From: Hungateiclostridiaceae bacterium UBA3934
Lineage (GTDB): Bacteria; Bacillota; Clostridia; Acetivibrionales; DTU013
NCBI GenBank assembly: GCA_002385815.1
Contig: DGEE01000099.1
Coordinates: 24,715 to 32,645 of the forward strand
Length of the DNA: 7,931 nucleotides
Direction of reading: 5' to 3'
A model generated the notes under the pieces. It was given only the letters and a program-made list of their open reading frames with translations. It was not told the origin of the DNA and did not search any database. The position numbers and the translations under genes were made by a program. Of this stretch, positions 1 through 6,938 are shown piece by piece. How positions within the stretch are numbered: position 1 is the stretch's first letter; each line of letters begins with the position of its first letter.

Positions 1-695
1 GATTTTATCTCCCTGAGCATTTTCTTCAGCGATTTCAATTCCCTTGAAAAACATATGCTCAAAGAAAACCTGAGCCTGTCCCCGTCCCCGATATGCACGG
101 ATTCCCACAGCAAGCTGCCTTCTTTCATCATCCCTATCGTATCATTGCCGTACAACTGCCCCCGGTCCGCATTGTCCTTCGCGCCGGGACCAAGCTGGTA
201 CTGCATTGCGGGCACGGCTGATACGATTCCGTAATAATAGCCATGCCGATAGTGTATTAAGGCGGACAGATCGGTATCATATATAATCCCTGCGGTATCA
301 TATACAGAAGATATGCCTGAGGAATAGACCACAAAGCCGAGCTCCAGTTGGAATCCGGAGTCATTCTCTATCTCATAGCATCTGTTCAGCACATCTCCAT
401 CCGGGAGAGCAAAGTCATATTGCCTGATTTTTAATGAATATTTACCATGTGCAAACTCAGTGACAGCGACATTCGTGTCGTCGATAAAATACTGACCGAC
501 CTTCCAGTCTGAAGTATGCAGCCAGGATGTGCCTGGCCACAGACCAGGGCATATGATGCCAATAATAAATCTGTCCACATGCTGAGGATAGTCTATGTCA
601 GGCCAGAATATCCTGGTTATCTCGCCTTTTCCGTCAATACAGGCCAACAGGCTGGAATTGCCCGTTATCAAATTGTTGAAATACGACTTTACCAT
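1..695 (-). CDS. Glycoside hydrolase family 15 (glucoamylase-like), N-terminal part, runs off left edge
   Basis: An uninterrupted minus-strand frame of 231 codons starts at ATG 693-695 and continues past position 1. Ribosome binding site GAGGAGA lies about 6 bases before the ATG. The protein begins MVKSYFNNLITGNSSLLACI, and residues 30-43 read like FWPDIDYPQHVDRF. This LITGN...WP.IDYPQH pattern is typical of the N-terminal beta-sandwich domain of bacterial and archaeal GH15 enzymes, which include glucoamylases, glucodextranases and some trehalases. These release glucose from the non-reducing ends of alpha-glucosides. The catalytic (alpha/alpha)6 barrel and its two glutamates would lie beyond the left edge, so activity and substrate cannot be judged. 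No signal peptide is visible, so a cytoplasmic enzyme is inferred. It is divergent from the glycosyltransferase at 838. The family call rests on remembered motif resemblance only. Confidence 0.75.
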   Translation of the reverse strand, partial: MVKSYFNNLITGNSSLLACIDGKGEITRIFWPDIDYPQHVDRFIIGIICPGLWPGTSWLHTSDWKVGQYFIDDTNVAVTEFAHGKYSLKIRQYDFALPDGDVLNRCYEIENDSGFQLELGFVVYSSGISSVYDTAGIIYDTDLSALIHYRHGYYYGIVSAVPAMQYQLGPGAKDNADRGQLYGNDTIGMMKEGSLLWESVHIGDGDRLRFSLSICFSRELKSLKKMLREIK

Positions 696-725
696 ATCAG
701 TTCTCCTCACGCCATGTCATATCAC

Positions 726-755
726 ATTCTATCATAATGCGATAAAAAGCAGCAA
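726..755 (-). promoter_or_regulatory. Candidate sigma-A promoter for the GH15 gene
   Basis: On the minus strand, TTGCTG (complement of 750-755) is followed after 18 bases by TAGAAT (complement of 726-731). This would give a leader of roughly 20-25 bases before the GH15 start at 695, with the ribosome binding site inside it. The match is reasonable but not perfect. I found no equally good promoter facing the other way for the glycosyltransferase in this 142-base divergent spacer. Confidence 0.38.
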
Positions 756-837
756 TCGGTTCCGTTTAAAAGGCAATAAATATTTTCATCTGAAAGGCGC
801 AAAATAAGATAAACCACCGCAGTAATGGAGGTATCTC

Positions 838-2133
838 ATGGATGATATGCTTCACAGACTTATAATGTTTCTTACACAAATCATACAGGTGATTATTTTG
901 GCAGCAGGCTGTTATTTTTGGGGCGTTTCCGTATACGGCTGGAAGAGAAAAAAGGAAAAGCCTGCATACGCAGTCCCTCGCAAGCGATTCGCCGCAGTGA
1001 TCGCCGCACACAATGAAGAACTCGTAATAGCACATATAATCGACAGCTTGCAGGAGCAGAACTACCCGAGGGAACTGTTCGACATTTTTGTGATCGCTGA
1101 CAACTGTACAGATAATACTGCTTCTATCGCTGCCAGGCATGGTGCGCTGGTTTATGTGCGAAGCGACAATGACAGAAGGGGCAAAGGCCATGCCTTGGAA
1201 TGGATGTTCCGGAAGATATATGAAATGGGCGATAAGTACGATGCCGTCTGCGTTTTTGATGCCGACAATCTTGTGTCGTCAAACTTTCTTTATGAAATGA
1301 ACAAACAACTGTGTAAAGGCCATAATGTCATTCAGGGTTACATAGACAGTAAAAATCCCTTTGATTCATGGATAACTTGCTCCTATTCCATTGCATTCTG
1401 GTTGTCGAACCGCATATTCCAGCTGCCAAGGTATTACCTGGGACTCAGCTGCGGTCTGTGCGGCACGGGATTTTGTGTGGACCTGTCAGTTTTGAAAAGT
1501 ATAGGCTGGGGCGCAACATGTCTGACAGAAGACCTTGAATTCACTATGAAGCTGGCTTTGAACGGCATGAAGGTTGCATGGGCGCATGATGCCGTAGTGT
1601 ATGACGAAAAGCCGATAACGCTGAAGCAATCGTGGCGCCAGCGCATTAGATGGATGCAGGGCCATGCCGATTGCGCATCTAAATATCTTGGCCCTCTGTT
1701 TAAAAAAGCGTTCAGTCAATGTGACCTGGCAGCCTTCGACTGCGCAATTTATTTGTTTCAGCCCATCAGATTCATTTTGATGGGCCTGATGACAGTAATG
1801 CTGTGGGTGCAGTCATTTTATCCGGAAGCGCCTTTCTATACACTGCAGTATGTATTCCCGACAACAGTCTGGTATGTTATCGTCGTATTGCAATTTCTAT
1901 ATGGTCCGCTGGTGATACTGTCTGAAAACAAATTTGACATCAGGATATTGCTGGGTTTCCTGGTATACCCCTTTTACTGCCTCACCTGGGTCCCCATAAC
2001 CATCCAGGGCTTCCTCACCAGGAAAAATAAATCCTGGAACCATACAAAGCACACCCGCGTTATCACAATAAAGGAACTGGAAAAAAACCAAAACACCCTG
2101 AAACCCACCTCCGAAGCCTCCCGCTACCAATAG
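838..2133 (+). CDS. Family 2 glycosyltransferase, membrane-bound, processive/cellulose-synthase-like
   Basis: The protein has 431 residues. GGAGG at 827-831 sits 6 bases before the ATG and fixes the start. One N-terminal membrane segment lies near residues 10-32, then a cytoplasmic GT-A domain, then three hydrophobic segments near 303-326, 340-362 and 368-392. Catalytic landmarks are HNEE (58-61), DNCTDNT (88-94), the metal-binding DAD (141-143), GTGF (209-212), the catalytic-base motif TED (230-232) and the acceptor-channel motif QRIRW (268-272). Together these mark GT2 enzymes that build polysaccharide from nucleotide sugars at the membrane, as in cellulose or poly-N-acetylglucosamine synthases. 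The sugar cannot be told from sequence. The tail with W..TKHTR near 400-407 is common in Firmicute members. The stop codon TAG (2131-2133) lies in the first unit of the repeat array. No partner genes for export or a PilZ domain are seen. Confidence 0.9.
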   Translation: MDDMLHRLIMFLTQIIQVIILAAGCYFWGVSVYGWKRKKEKPAYAVPRKRFAAVIAAHNEELVIAHIIDSLQEQNYPRELFDIFVIADNCTDNTASIAARHGALVYVRSDNDRRGKGHALEWMFRKIYEMGDKYDAVCVFDADNLVSSNFLYEMNKQLCKGHNVIQGYIDSKNPFDSWITCSYSIAFWLSNRIFQLPRYYLGLSCGLCGTGFCVDLSVLKSIGWGATCLTEDLEFTMKLALNGMKVAWAHDAVVYDEKPITLKQSWRQRIRWMQGHADCASKYLGPLFKKAFSQCDLAAFDCAIYLFQPIRFILMGLMTVMLWVQSFYPEAPFYTLQYVFPTTVWYVIVVLQFLYGPLVILSENKFDIRILLGFLVYPFYCLTWVPITIQGFLTRKNKSWNHTKHTRVITIKELEKNQNTLKPTSEASRYQ

Positions 2134-2418
2134 GGGACAGTTCTGCATTTTAGGGGACAGTTCTGCAAAAACTGAAATCCGGAGGGACAGTTCTCCGATT
2201 TGCGCCAGTCTCCGATTTGCACCGGAAACAGTCCTCAGGAAGGGGGACGGTTCTTTGATTTGTAACGGGGACGGTTCTTCATTTTGGAGGGACAGTTCTC
2301 CACTTTAGCAAATCAGAGGACAGTTCAGCTTTTGTGGATTTACCAGAACAGGGGACGGTTCTCAGCTTCGGGGACAATCCAACATCCCGGGGACGGTTCT
2401 CAACTCAAAGACAGTCTT

Positions 2419-2539
2419 ACCTGAAAAAATGTCCTTAGCACGAAAAACCAATAACTGTTTCTCCAGTTCAAATGGTCATTTCCAGGATTGCGGGAAATAA
2501 CCATAATCGAAAAGAATTGTACTATGAAATTTTTCAGGT
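2419..2539. repeat. Core of the repeat array with nested inverted repeats
   Basis: This stretch lacks GGGACRGTTCT units and separates the rightward from the leftward arm. It is bounded by a perfect 10-bp inverted repeat, ACCTGAAAAA at 2419-2428 and its complement at 2530-2539. Inside is a second inverted repeat, ATGGTCATTTCC at 2472-2483 against GGAAATAACCAT at 2493-2504, which gives a 12-bp stem with one mismatch and a 9-base loop. A smaller AACTG/CAGTT pair lies at 2453-2457 and 2464-2468. No convincing reading frame or promoter is present. Confidence 0.6.
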
Positions 2540-2760
2540 CAGCACTTATTTTAAAAAACGAAGAACTGTCCCCCGAAGTTCGGCCAAAAAATGAAGAACT
2601 GTCCCTGAGAAATCTTGCAGGTAATCCGAGAAAATGCAGAACTGTCCCCTGGAGTTAGGCGAAAATGAAGAACTGTCCCTCCGGATGTGCCGTGGACAAA
2701 AAAAAGAGAACTGTCCCCCTTGATGAAAAAGAAGAACTGTCCCCTGAGTGAGTCGGCAGA

Positions 2761-2806
2761 TAAAAAGGGACGGTTCTTCATCTGATAAAGTGGAGAACCG
2801 TCCCCC
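2761..2806 (-). terminator. Rho-independent terminator of the clpC operon, built from two repeat units
   Basis: Read on the minus strand, the clpC stop is followed after 7 bases by a stem of GGGACGGTTCT (complement of 2794-2804) and AGAACCGTCCC (complement of 2767-2777). There are 11 perfect pairs plus one possible G-U pair, a 16-base loop, and then TTTTT (complement of 2762-2766) directly after the stem. Both arms are array units in opposite orientation, and both carry the G variant at the variable position, so the stem has no mismatch. In the + direction the T-run starts only about 5 bases after the stem, so termination of the glycosyltransferase there is possible but weaker. Confidence 0.88.
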
Positions 2807-2812
2807 TGGTTT

Positions 2813-5278
2813 TTAGTGGGTGGGTTGTTCGGCGCTTTGTGTGGCTGATGCCAGGGTCTCGAATACGAGCCTGGTGCCGTCGAAGCCGATGCTTACAGTG
2901 TCGCCTGATTTTACAGTGCCCTCCAGCATGTGCTCTGCGAGCTTGTCTTCGACCATGGTTTGGATGGCCCTTCTCAGAGGACGTGCTCCGAAGACGGAGT
3001 CAAAACCCTTTTCAGCCAGGTGCGCTATTGCTTCGTCAGCCACCTTCAGAGTGATGCCACTCTGCTCCAGTCGTTTCATCAGCGATTTGAGCATTACGCC
3101 TACGATGCTCCTGATATGCTCCTTGTCGAGGGGATGGAATACGATGATATCATCCACCCTGTTGAGGAATTCGGGGCGGAAGGTCCTCTTGAGTTCGCCC
3201 ATAACATTGCTCTTCATATCTTCATAGTCCCTTGCCGCATCGTCACCGGCGACAAACCCAACTCGTCTGGGTTCTGTTATCATCCTTCCGCCGACATTGG
3301 ATGTCATTATTATCACGGTATTCCTGAAGTCGACAGTCCTTCCCTGTGAATCCGTGAGTCTTCCATCCTCCAGGATCTGCAACAGTATATTGAACACATC
3401 CGGATGCGCCTTTTCTATCTCGTCGAACAGCAGCACTGAATACGGTTTCCTTCTGACCTTCTCCGTGAGCTGACCTCCTTCATCATAGCCCACATAGCCC
3501 GGAGGCGAACCGATCAGCCTGGACACGGTAAATTTCTCCATGTACTCGGACATGTCGATCCTGATCATGGCATTTTCATTGCCAAACAAAGCTTCTGCAA
3601 GCGCCTTGCTCAGCTCGGTCTTTCCAACACCCGTCGGCCCGAGGAATATGAACGACCCTATCGGCCTCCTGGGATCCTTCAGACCGACTCTTCCCCTTCT
3701 GATAGCCTTTGAAACAGCCTTCACCGCCTCGTCCTGACCGATGACTCTTTCATGGAGCACATCCTCCATCTTCATGAGCCTCTCGGTCTCTTCTTCTGCC
3801 AGCCGTTTCACAGGTATACCTGTCCAGCTTGCCACGATATCAGCTATCTCATCCTCTGTGACCGTATCGGTCCTGGTCTGATTCTTCTGGTACCAATCGT
3901 CCTTCATCTGCTCATACTCAGCCTTCAGCTTCTGCTCCTGATCCCTGATCGATGCCGCCTTTTCAAACTCCTGCAGCCGGATAGCATTTTCCTTTTCCTT
4001 TGCCAGTTTCTCAATCTGCTCCTCCAGCTTCTTCAGGTCAACAGGCGCAGTAAAGGCTTTCAATCTGACCTTGGATGCCGCCTCATCTATGAGGTCGATT
4101 GCCTTGTCAGGCAGATACCTGTCTGTGATGTACCTGGCAGACAGCTTCACAGCGGCTTCCAGTGCATCGTCGGTGATCTTCACGCGATGATGGGCTTCAT
4201 ACTTGTCACGTATCCCCTTCAGTATTTCGATGGCTTCCTCCTGCGTTGGCTCCCCGACGGTGATTGGCTGGAATCTGCGCTCCAGTGCCGCATCCTTCTC
4301 CACATGTTTTCGGTACTCATTGATGGTGGTGGCACCTATCACCTGTATCTCGCCGCGGGCAAGCGCCGGTTTCAGAATGTTCGACGCATCGATGGCGCCT
4401 TCTGCCGCACCTGCTCCAATGATGGTATGCATCTCATCTATGAAAAGAATGACGTTGCCTGCCTTTTTGACTTCATCCATGGCCTTCTTCAGCCGTTCCT
4501 CAAACTCGCCTCTGTACTTGGCTCCTGCCACCATGGAAGACAGATCGAGGGTAAACACTCTCTTATCCTTCAGCAGCTCCGGGATATTCCCCTCTACTAT
4601 TTTTTGTGCCAATCCTTCAGCTATGGCTGTTTTCCCGACACCGGGCTCGCCGATGAGACACGGATTGTTTTTCGTCCTTCTGCTGAGTATCTGTATAACC
4701 CTTTCGATCTCTTTATCACGCCCTATTATAGGGTCGAACTTGCCCTCTCTCGCCATATCAGTCAAATCTCTGCCAAACTGGTTGAGGGTAGGCGTGTTCG
4801 TATTGCCGGATGCACTCCTTGGCTCACCGCCCGGCCCCGGGGCATCCTCACTGAGCATCCTTACTATATCATTGAAAAGCTTGTGCGGGTCGACTCCCAG
4901 ATCCATGAGTATCCTCACAGCAACACTTTCGCCCTCTCTCATGACGCCCAGGAGCAGATGCTCAGTCCCTATATAATTGTGGCCAAGCCGCCTGGCTTCG
5001 CTCAAGCTCAATTCTATCACTCTTTTTGTTCTCGGCGTAAAATCCACCGGAGTCTTGCCGGAACTGTCGCCTCTGCCGATCAGCTCCTCGATCTGCTTGA
5101 TAATTTTATCTTCAGTCACTCCCTGGCTCTGGAGCACCCTGGCAGCAACCCCGGTACCTTCTTTCAGCAAGCCGAGCAGCAGATGCTCGGTTCCAACATA
5201 GCTGTGCCCCAGCTTGGCAGCACTTTCCTGGGACAAGCTTATTGCCTTCTCAGCCTTTTCAGTAAATCTCCCATACAT
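2813..5278 (-). CDS. clpC: ATP-dependent Clp protease ATP-binding subunit ClpC
   Basis: This is a Hsp100/AAA+ unfoldase that pairs with ClpP, with 821 residues from ATG 5276-5278. An in-frame GTG at 5287 overlaps the ribosome binding site and is rejected. Family proteins also begin near M.GRFTEKA. Two Clp_N repeats lie at about 2-65 and 78-143. Glu31 and Glu106, both in GTEHLLLG, match the phosphoarginine-binding residues described for Bacillus subtilis ClpC. The first AAA+ module has Walker A GEPGVGKT (210-217) and Walker B around 276-282. A middle region with a UVR-like segment lies at about 430-455. The second module has GPTGVGKT (547-554) and LLFDE (616-620). VGF at 673-675 is the expected ClpP-docking loop. 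The length is normal and the gene is intact. It is last in the operon, 12 bases after mcsB, and is followed by the repeat-derived terminator. Confidence 0.98.
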   Translation of the reverse strand: MYGRFTEKAEKAISLSQESAAKLGHSYVGTEHLLLGLLKEGTGVAARVLQSQGVTEDKIIKQIEELIGRGDSSGKTPVDFTPRTKRVIELSLSEARRLGHNYIGTEHLLLGVMREGESVAVRILMDLGVDPHKLFNDIVRMLSEDAPGPGGEPRSASGNTNTPTLNQFGRDLTDMAREGKFDPIIGRDKEIERVIQILSRRTKNNPCLIGEPGVGKTAIAEGLAQKIVEGNIPELLKDKRVFTLDLSSMVAGAKYRGEFEERLKKAMDEVKKAGNVILFIDEMHTIIGAGAAEGAIDASNILKPALARGEIQVIGATTINEYRKHVEKDAALERRFQPITVGEPTQEEAIEILKGIRDKYEAHHRVKITDDALEAAVKLSARYITDRYLPDKAIDLIDEAASKVRLKAFTAPVDLKKLEEQIEKLAKEKENAIRLQEFEKAASIRDQEQKLKAEYEQMKDDWYQKNQTRTDTVTEDEIADIVASWTGIPVKRLAEEETERLMKMEDVLHERVIGQDEAVKAVSKAIRRGRVGLKDPRRPIGSFIFLGPTGVGKTELSKALAEALFGNENAMIRIDMSEYMEKFTVSRLIGSPPGYVGYDEGGQLTEKVRRKPYSVLLFDEIEKAHPDVFNILLQILEDGRLTDSQGRTVDFRNTVIIMTSNVGGRMITEPRRVGFVAGDDAARDYEDMKSNVMGELKRTFRPEFLNRVDDIIVFHPLDKEHIRSIVGVMLKSLMKRLEQSGITLKVADEAIAHLAEKGFDSVFGARPLRRAIQTMVEDKLAEHMLEGTVKSGDTVSIGFDGTRLVFETLASATQSAEQPTH

Positions 5279-5286
5279 TCGTATCA

Positions 5287-5292
5287 CTCCTT
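5287..5292 (-). promoter_or_regulatory. Ribosome binding site that decides the clpC start
   Basis: On the minus strand AAGGAG (complement of 5287-5292) overlaps the mcsB stop codon TAA (5291-5293) and lies 8 bases before ATG 5276-5278. The longer frame would start at GTG 5285-5287, which shares a base with this site and so cannot use it. The overlap also suggests translational coupling of clpC to mcsB. Confidence 0.85.
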
Positions 5293-6343
5293 AATTTAAA
5301 CTACCCGCACTCAAACTCTTCCGCAGCAATTCTGCCCGCCGCTGATCCCTTTCGTCCGGTCCGAGCTCCGTGCCCGCCAGCTTCTGAAGGTAAGCCGGCC
5401 GGATCATCAGCATCAGATCATTGATCTTTTTCAGATCGATACTGTTTATCAATCCCGCGATAACACCAAGCCTGACGTCCGACAGCAGCTTAAGACTCTC
5501 TTCTGAAGACATGATCCTTGCGTTCTGCAGCAGACCCAGAGATCTGTATATCCTGTCTTCAAAACGGTGCGGGTTTTGCTTGTAAAGCTCATCCCTGAGC
5601 ATTCTTTCCTGATTTGATATTTGAGAGGTTATGTTGCTTATTCCTGCAACTATCTCCTCCTCCGTCTGCCCCAGCGTCACCTGGTTCGATATCTGGAACA
5701 TATTTCCCGAAGCCTCGCTGTTTTCTCCGTACGCGCCTCTGACGGCCACGCCGATCTTACTGCACGTCTCAAGTATTCCCTTTATATAACCTGTCATTGA
5801 CAGTGCCGGAAGATGAAGCATAACGGACGCCCTTATACCTGTTCCCGAATTTGTCGGGCAGCAGGTCAGGTAACCACTGATCTCGTCAAATGCGAACCCG
5901 AGCTTTTCATCAAGCCTGGTTTCAATATCATCACAGCGCCTCCATGCTTCTTCCAGCTGCATGCCGGGATATATGCACTGCAGTCTCAGGTGGTCTTCCT
6001 CGTTCACCAAAATGCTTACCCTCTCATCCTTGCTTATAATCGCAGCCCTGTCGGTCCTGCCCTCTGCAAATTCAGGGCTGATGAGGTGTTTCTCAACAAG
6101 CAGCTGCCTGTCCAGAGGCTTCATGGAATTCATCCCGAAATACATAAATTCATCACTGAATCCTGCGTTTTTGTCAGAAAACATGACTTTTTTGACCTTT
6201 TCCAGTATTTCCGCCCCCTGGGCACGGGTCATGCGAGTCGAGAACGGGTACGCCTCCAGATTTCTGGCAAGCCTCACCCTGCTGCTGATGGCTACATCCA
6301 TATCCGGTGCCGAATGCATGTCGTTCTGCTTCACCTCACACAC
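5291..6343 (-). CDS. mcsB: Protein arginine kinase McsB
   Basis: The protein has 350 residues if GTG 6341-6343 is used. McsB phosphorylates arginines on CtsR and on misfolded proteins, which marks them for ClpC-ClpP. The phosphagen-kinase-like catalytic domain is recognisable from SSRVRLARN (20-28), NEEDHLRLQ (114-122), CPTNSGTGIRASVM (162-175, with the active-site-type Cys162) and the RGAYGENSEASGN segment (202-214). RDQRRA (332-337) fits the RDxxRA allosteric phosphoarginine pocket. All expected motifs are intact. The start is uncertain. GTG 6343 overlaps the mcsA end by 8 bases and has a poor ribosome binding site. GTG 6334 has GGGGGTG at a good distance. ATG 6319 has GAGGTGA but a long spacer. 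Either of the latter would shorten the protein by 3 or 8 residues without touching the domain. Confidence 0.97.
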   Translation of the reverse strand: MCEVKQNDMHSAPDMDVAISSRVRLARNLEAYPFSTRMTRAQGAEILEKVKKVMFSDKNAGFSDEFMYFGMNSMKPLDRQLLVEKHLISPEFAEGRTDRAAIISKDERVSILVNEEDHLRLQCIYPGMQLEEAWRRCDDIETRLDEKLGFAFDEISGYLTCCPTNSGTGIRASVMLHLPALSMTGYIKGILETCSKIGVAVRGAYGENSEASGNMFQISNQVTLGQTEEEIVAGISNITSQISNQERMLRDELYKQNPHRFEDRIYRSLGLLQNARIMSSEESLKLLSDVRLGVIAGLINSIDLKKINDLMLMIRPAYLQKLAGTELGPDERDQRRAELLRKSLSAGSLN

Positions 6344-6851
6344 CCCCGCTCTTTCCGCTGTTTTCCAGCTCCCTTATCCTGTCTCTCAGCTCCGCTGCTT
6401 TCTCATATTGCTCATTTTCAACAGCAGAAGCCAATTCCGCCTTGAGTCTCTCGATCTCATTTGTCGTCTTTATCTCATCTGCCAGCCTGGCAGGTACTTT
6501 CCCCGTATGTTCCGAACCTCCGTGCAGTCGTCTCAGTATCGGCTCCAGATTGTCCCTGAACACCCGGTAGCAATTGGGACAGCCCAGCTTCCCGCTTCTC
6601 CTGAAATCATCGAAGCTCATGCCGCACATGCTGCAGCGGAGTACGGGCTGCTTTCCAATACCAGGGTAGTCAGTATCGCTGCCGAATCCAAATCCCCACA
6701 GCAGACTGCCCAGGCTCAACTGAGGACTGAACGTAAGCTTGCCCTTTTCTTCTGCACATTGGCTGCAAAGGTGCATTTCAACCTTTTTGCCATTGATTAT
6801 CTGCTTGTAATGCACATTTGCCTCCCTCAAATGACACTGTTGGCACATCAT
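6336..6851 (-). CDS. mcsA: McsA, zinc-binding activator of McsB (UVR-motif protein)
   Basis: The protein has 171 residues from ATG 6849-6851. McsA is the adaptor that binds and activates the arginine kinase McsB. Four Cys-x-x-Cys pairs (Cys3/6, 29/32, 73/76 and 91/94) form two zinc-ribbon-like halves. A C-terminal UVR segment at about 136-163 is rich in Glu, Lys and Arg and contains YEKAAELRDRI, which resembles the one in ClpC and UvrB. The start could be the ATG 6849-6851, with GGGAG 8 bases upstream, or the next ATG (6846-6848), which matches the family form M.CQxC better. A GTG at 6860 overlaps the ribosome binding site and is disfavoured. The end overlaps or abuts mcsB, which fits coupled translation of two partners. 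An 87-base spacer separates it from ctsR. Confidence 0.95.
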   Translation of the reverse strand: MMCQQCHLREANVHYKQIINGKKVEMHLCSQCAEEKGKLTFSPQLSLGSLLWGFGFGSDTDYPGIGKQPVLRCSMCGMSFDDFRRSGKLGCPNCYRVFRDNLEPILRRLHGGSEHTGKVPARLADEIKTTNEIERLKAELASAVENEQYEKAAELRDRIRELENSGKSGGV

Positions 6852-6938
6852 CTGCCTCACTCCCTGTAAACGTCTGGTATAGAAATTGTTACCACAAAAA
6901 TCATTCTATTAACAAATCGCCCGACTGTGTTACCAGGA

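Larger units (their letters stand above)
2131..2807. repeat. Oriented array of 16 short GGGGACRGTTCT repeats filling the convergent gap
   Basis: The 11-mer GGGACRGTTCT occurs 16 times without mismatch. The 12-base windows in + orientation start at 2133, 2153, 2183, 2243, 2267, 2288, 2351, 2389 and 2766. Those in - orientation start at 2562, 2595, 2638, 2669, 2707, 2733 and 2794. Most copies continue into a T-rich tail, giving a unit close to GGGGACRGTTCTTCATTTT. Degenerate copies are visible near 2201, 2224, 2316, 2370 and 2407. Left-arm units all read rightward and right-arm units, apart from 2766, read leftward, so the T-rich tails point to a core at about 2418-2550. The array starts on the glycosyltransferase stop codon and ends 7 bases from the clpC stop. 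Similar motifs are, from memory, scattered between genes in some Clostridia, possibly mobilised by REP-associated Y1 transposases. No transposase is encoded here. Confidence 0.93.

Noticed and set aside
75..89. CCTGTCCCCGTCCCC inside the GH15 gene resembling the array unit
   Set aside because: It lacks the GTTCT half of the unit and is explained by codons for Gly-Asp-Gly-Asp-Arg.
516..807. Two short + strand frames before the glycosyltransferase
   Set aside because: They lie mostly antisense to the GH15 coding region and have no supporting start signals.
2551..2781. 76-codon minus-strand frame inside the repeat array
   Set aside because: Its peptide is simply the translated repeat (recurrent GQFF and GDSS), with no ribosome binding site. 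It is repeat DNA, not a gene.
4203..4976. 257-codon + strand frame opposite clpC
   Set aside because: Shadow of the clpC reading frame in another frame; no start signal and Ser/Pro-rich low-information peptide.
3752..5299. 515-codon + strand frame opposite clpC
   Set aside because: It is antisense to a strongly conserved gene with intact motifs, shows no family features, and arises from clpC codon composition.
5961..6869. 302-codon + strand frame opposite mcsB and mcsA
   Set aside because: Antisense shadow spanning two real genes; no ribosome binding site and no recognisable domain.
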